Source: Frisingicoccus sp009929615 (GTDB lineage: Bacteria; Bacillota; Clostridia; Lachnospirales; Lachnospiraceae). From it: DNA of 64,000 bases. The stretch is from contig JAQUXR010000009.1 in NCBI GenBank assembly GCA_028692275.1, positions 19,437 through 83,436 on the forward strand, given 5' to 3'. Position numbers and translations under genes: made by a program. Position 1 is the stretch's first letter; each line of letters begins with the position of its first letter. Below, in pieces: positions 62,401-64,000 of this stretch. Under the pieces are notes generated by a model that saw only the letters and a list, made by a program, of their open reading frames with translations, had not been told where the DNA came from and ran no database searches.

Positions 62401-63846
62401 ATGACAGAGGAACATCAGCTTATATCGACGGATGCCCGGCAGCTTGCGGAAATGGAAGCAGTGGCTGTGCGTTTAAGAGCAGATATAGAGAAGCAGGAAG
62501 AAGCTCTGTTTAGATACCGGGAAGATAAAAATAAGCTTTTTGGAAGTGTATCCCATGGTGTCAGTACGATTGAAGAAAAATATGGTCTTTTCCAACAGAT
62601 CGTTCTTCAGAATGGAGATTATGATACCTTTATACAGCAGCAGCGACAAGCTTTGGCAGCAGTAAAGGAGAAGCAGGAAAAAGCAGAAGCCGGTATTCAG
62701 AAGGCCTATAAGGATTTGAGGGTCTATGATGATATTAAACGGGATATAGAGCAGATTATTCGTAGTGAAAATCTTCTCTTTAACAGGACAAAAGATACCT
62801 ATGGAATGAATATGGATATCCATAAAAAGCATCGGGAACTGAATGAAAGATATCAGCGTCTTAGAACAGAGCTTCGCAGGAAGCAGGAGGGCTTTGAACG
62901 GGATAGAGATAAGACAATAGAAAGCCTGCGTCTGCTTTCAGCTACAGAGTTGTCAGAGGCCGTTCGTACTGAAGCCGGGATGCCGGATACCTCCGAAGAG
63001 GCGGTGCTTCTCATGCACCAGCTGATGGAAACAGCGGGAATTGTCCGATTAGAAAAAGAACGCATAGAAAAAACGATTCACGACATGGTGCAGATTAAGG
63101 AGAACTTTGAAAAGCAGTGTTTGCAGAGATGCATGAGTATTCGTGCGGAGTTGGAACGTTTTCCTGCCTATTCAAAAATTATGCTGGATGGCCGGCAGGT
63201 ACCAATGGTTATGCTTAAAATTCCTTATGTTAAAGAAGAAATGTATGCCCAGAGAATGTCTGAATATATAGATGCAATTGTAGCACGGACCGATACCTAT
63301 GGTTCTCAGGAAGAGCGAATTGCCTATATTCGGCAGCAGTTGACATGGAAACGGCTTTTTTCAGTCATTGTTACAGACATGAACAGTATTCGTCTGAGCC
63401 TTTATAAAAGGGAGCGGGTAAAAGAACAGAGCCGTTATCTGAAATATGAAGAAGCCGTGGGAAGTACAGGACAGTCACAGGGAATTTACATTCAGTTTTT
63501 AATAGGTGTTATTAATTATATTTCCATGGTTTATTCTGGTGGTGGAGATGGTGGAGAACTGCAGAAGGTTATCTTTATTGATAATCCGTTTGGTGCAGCA
63601 AAGGATATTTATATCTGGCAGCCGATTTTTGAACTTCTTCGGACAAATCAGGTTCAGCTTATTGTGCCTACAAGAGGTGCAACACCGGCAATTACCGGAA
63701 AATTCGATGTTAATTATGTTCTTGGACAGAAGATGATTGATAAAATGCAGCAGACGGTTGTTGTTGACTACAGCTCCAACCTGGATGTGGCATCTATGGA
63801 ATATGAAAAACTGGAATTTGAACAGGAAGTTTTTGATTTTATCTAA
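59458..63846 (+). CDS. Wadjet JetC-like / MukB-like SMC ATPase
   Basis: A 1462-residue SMC-like protein. The N-terminal head has a P-loop LANGGGKS (residues 37-44), but the first Gly of GxxxxGK is Leu37. Coiled coils flank a globular hinge-like region at about residues 620-735. The C-terminal head has a signature GSTGQSQGI (1335-1343) and Walker B VIFIDNPFG with Asp1375 followed by Asn1376, where ATPases of this class have Glu. In Wadjet the SMC extrudes DNA and delivers it to the JetD nuclease for plasmid cutting. The altered motifs may mean slow or different ATP use. Confidence 0.85.
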   Translation: MPHINRIRVNNVKYNFGTQFYDDFILRFDGKNALYDLANGGGKSVLMLLLFQNLIPNCTLDDKQPIEKLFRTDQGSRTIHSLIEWKLDERFAKDNFKYMLTGFCARKAREELRETAAIEYFNYAIFYRGYNDNDLVNLPLSDGKERVTYTGLKTYLRELGRRDMGLEVHIFERKGEYQRFISQYGLYESHWEILRGINKTEGHVRTYFENRYKTTRKVVEDLLIEEIIQRAFRQNSSQDGDMADTLVQIKDKLAELAGRKEEISYYDRQAEILESFSGRVELIKNTYEEKESFDTDVIKTFHTVTAINRLKEKELAVCQKEKEYAEKHIREISRKLDTVKIQESQEHLTRLEADTEKYSADLQRMKEELDEKEKVYALAESVNDYSDYLKVKGQWEALKEYLAQDGGDSASMLKELQKLARIRFAMNQDESQLLNKKIWSAEKAYGEAATLKADAQEKERKLFSNSAVLKNQREEAEKREKTLSEELTVLCRQVPILVLENIGKTYEEKKQLYAANMLEISSLTEKQAAQEDEIKELSLSIEDDFRQQKSLEKEGKDLKSFLDDYTREKKKRDGLLEIYGAEDGKNLIDIIRDQLRKTILDAELKGKEVKRLEHQLDNLRQGSPATISPAAEEVIEYIRRCHGLKCIFGGDYLKDISDEEKKYLLERLPFLPESVILESGMTTVKEDRVLLEKDLGGAVVPVISLNQVMSQDAETPDKDVLFLSRDMTLYVDPDSRNRAEELLEKMLKESRTALDRLADREKTIEADQYYMTGFELNYQQHYSERSVRWTQINAEKEEIKRRLKKNSERIETLRSESIELEMNLKQLEQENETLEGEVNILQQMKELDAELRTVQAKIHQLENTIEKSEGQQRLAVEKLQWAEDEMKRLAEQKKSLQDTLKEQETLWQTIYEVYYTEGAAESSGLSKEKVDARFKGLKDAYEKEHADVEDKKQLLESYRQMMETSLRMIDKRGTDRSQLEKMTEEHQLISTDARQLAEMEAVAVRLRADIEKQEEALFRYREDKNKLFGSVSHGVSTIEEKYGLFQQIVLQNGDYDTFIQQQRQALAAVKEKQEKAEAGIQKAYKDLRVYDDIKRDIEQIIRSENLLFNRTKDTYGMNMDIHKKHRELNERYQRLRTELRRKQEGFERDRDKTIESLRLLSATELSEAVRTEAGMPDTSEEAVLLMHQLMETAGIVRLEKERIEKTIHDMVQIKENFEKQCLQRCMSIRAELERFPAYSKIMLDGRQVPMVMLKIPYVKEEMYAQRMSEYIDAIVARTDTYGSQEERIAYIRQQLTWKRLFSVIVTDMNSIRLSLYKRERVKEQSRYLKYEEAVGSTGQSQGIYIQFLIGVINYISMVYSGGGDGGELQKVIFIDNPFGAAKDIYIWQPIFELLRTNQVQLIVPTRGATPAITGKFDVNYVLGQKMIDKMQQTVVVDYSSNLDVASMEYEKLEFEQEVFDFI

Positions 63847-63852
63847 AAAATG

Positions 63853-63898
63853 AAGGGATATCCTCATAGATTTTTAATAATCTAAGGGATATCCTTTT
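63853..63898 (+). terminator. terminator after the JetC-like gene
   Basis: GGATATCC at 63856-63863 and 63887-63894 form the outer stem, extended by AGG/CTT pairs, with an inner TAGATT/AATCTA stem, then TTTT. It begins seven bases after the stop codon, ending the operon without a fourth gene. Confidence 0.8.
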
Positions 63899-64000
63899 GT
63901 AATTGTTTGAAAATTCTGAAAATATATTCAATTAAAACAGACAACTATGTGGATAAATACAAAGTTAAAAAATAAAATATAAAAATATTTAAAAATGTGT
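63899..64000. other. AT-rich end of the window
   Basis: Very AT-rich sequence without a gene start. It holds one DnaA-box-like TGTGGATAA at 63948-63956. The next gene lies beyond the window. Confidence 0.5.

Overview
The window looks like a chromosomal segment of an anaerobic, low-GC Firmicute of the family Lachnospiraceae (Clostridium cluster XIVa). Supporting signs are strong Shine-Dalgarno sequences, many ATGA-type start/stop overlaps, the gene order glgC-glgD-spoVG-pth-mfd-prsA, a NiaR regulator, a long-form PRPP synthetase and several hypothetical proteins of a Lachnospiraceae type. A 2-hydroxyacyl-CoA dehydratase subunit next to a lactate permease suggests the acrylate (lactate to propionate) pathway, as in Coprococcus catus. 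The species is an inference. No tRNA, rRNA, CRISPR array, insertion sequence or prophage was seen.

Layout. 1-2.5 kb: 3' end of a dehydratase subunit, lactate permease, a candidate structured RNA and a strong terminator. 2.5-5.6 kb: a four-gene operon of unclear purpose (CofE-like ligase, small protein, D-2-hydroxyacid dehydrogenase, alkaline-phosphatase-superfamily enzyme) behind a Pho-box-like promoter. 5.6-7.9 kb: alanine/sodium symporter and uracil phosphoribosyltransferase on the minus strand. 8-12 kb: a second Pho-box-like promoter driving a VTC-type polyphosphate polymerase, a DUF4956 membrane protein and a beta-helix lipoprotein, then a phosphoesterase. 12.5-16.4 kb: CCA-adding enzyme, and a MocR/PdxR regulator divergent from a flavin-type oxidase-like protein with repeat operators between them. 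16.4-24.5 kb: acyltransferase, amylomaltase and M15 peptidase on the minus strand, then a methyltransferase and a large anchored protein. 24.5-33 kb: M29 aminopeptidase, AsnRS, an LtaS-like enzyme, a YhaO/YhaN nuclease pair and CorA. 33-38.3 kb (minus strand): PRPP synthetase, DnaI/DnaC-like helicase loader, DnaD and MurC, with a DnaA-box cluster upstream of dnaD. 38.6-52.8 kb: glycogen synthesis, spoVG, pth, mfd, a PrsA-like foldase, DUF554, homoserine dehydrogenase, purine nucleoside phosphorylase and TrkA/TrkH potassium uptake. 52.9-54.9 kb (minus strand): polysaccharide deacetylase, CaCA antiporter and a small protein. 55-63.9 kb: a run with no visible internal terminator encoding NiaR, an EIIC-like transporter, a small membrane protein and a three-gene Wadjet/MukBEF-like SMC system (JetA, JetB, JetC).

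The most interesting signals are: (i) 11-bp-phased TTxACA-like repeats upstream of two separate operons, implying a Pho regulon that includes polyphosphate synthesis; (ii) a JetABC-like SMC complex with unusual ATPase motifs and no JetD nuclease before its terminator, co-directional with a NAD/niacin regulator; (iii) tandem DnaA boxes placed just upstream of the dnaD-dnaI promoter; and (iv) a candidate folded RNA after the lactate permease.
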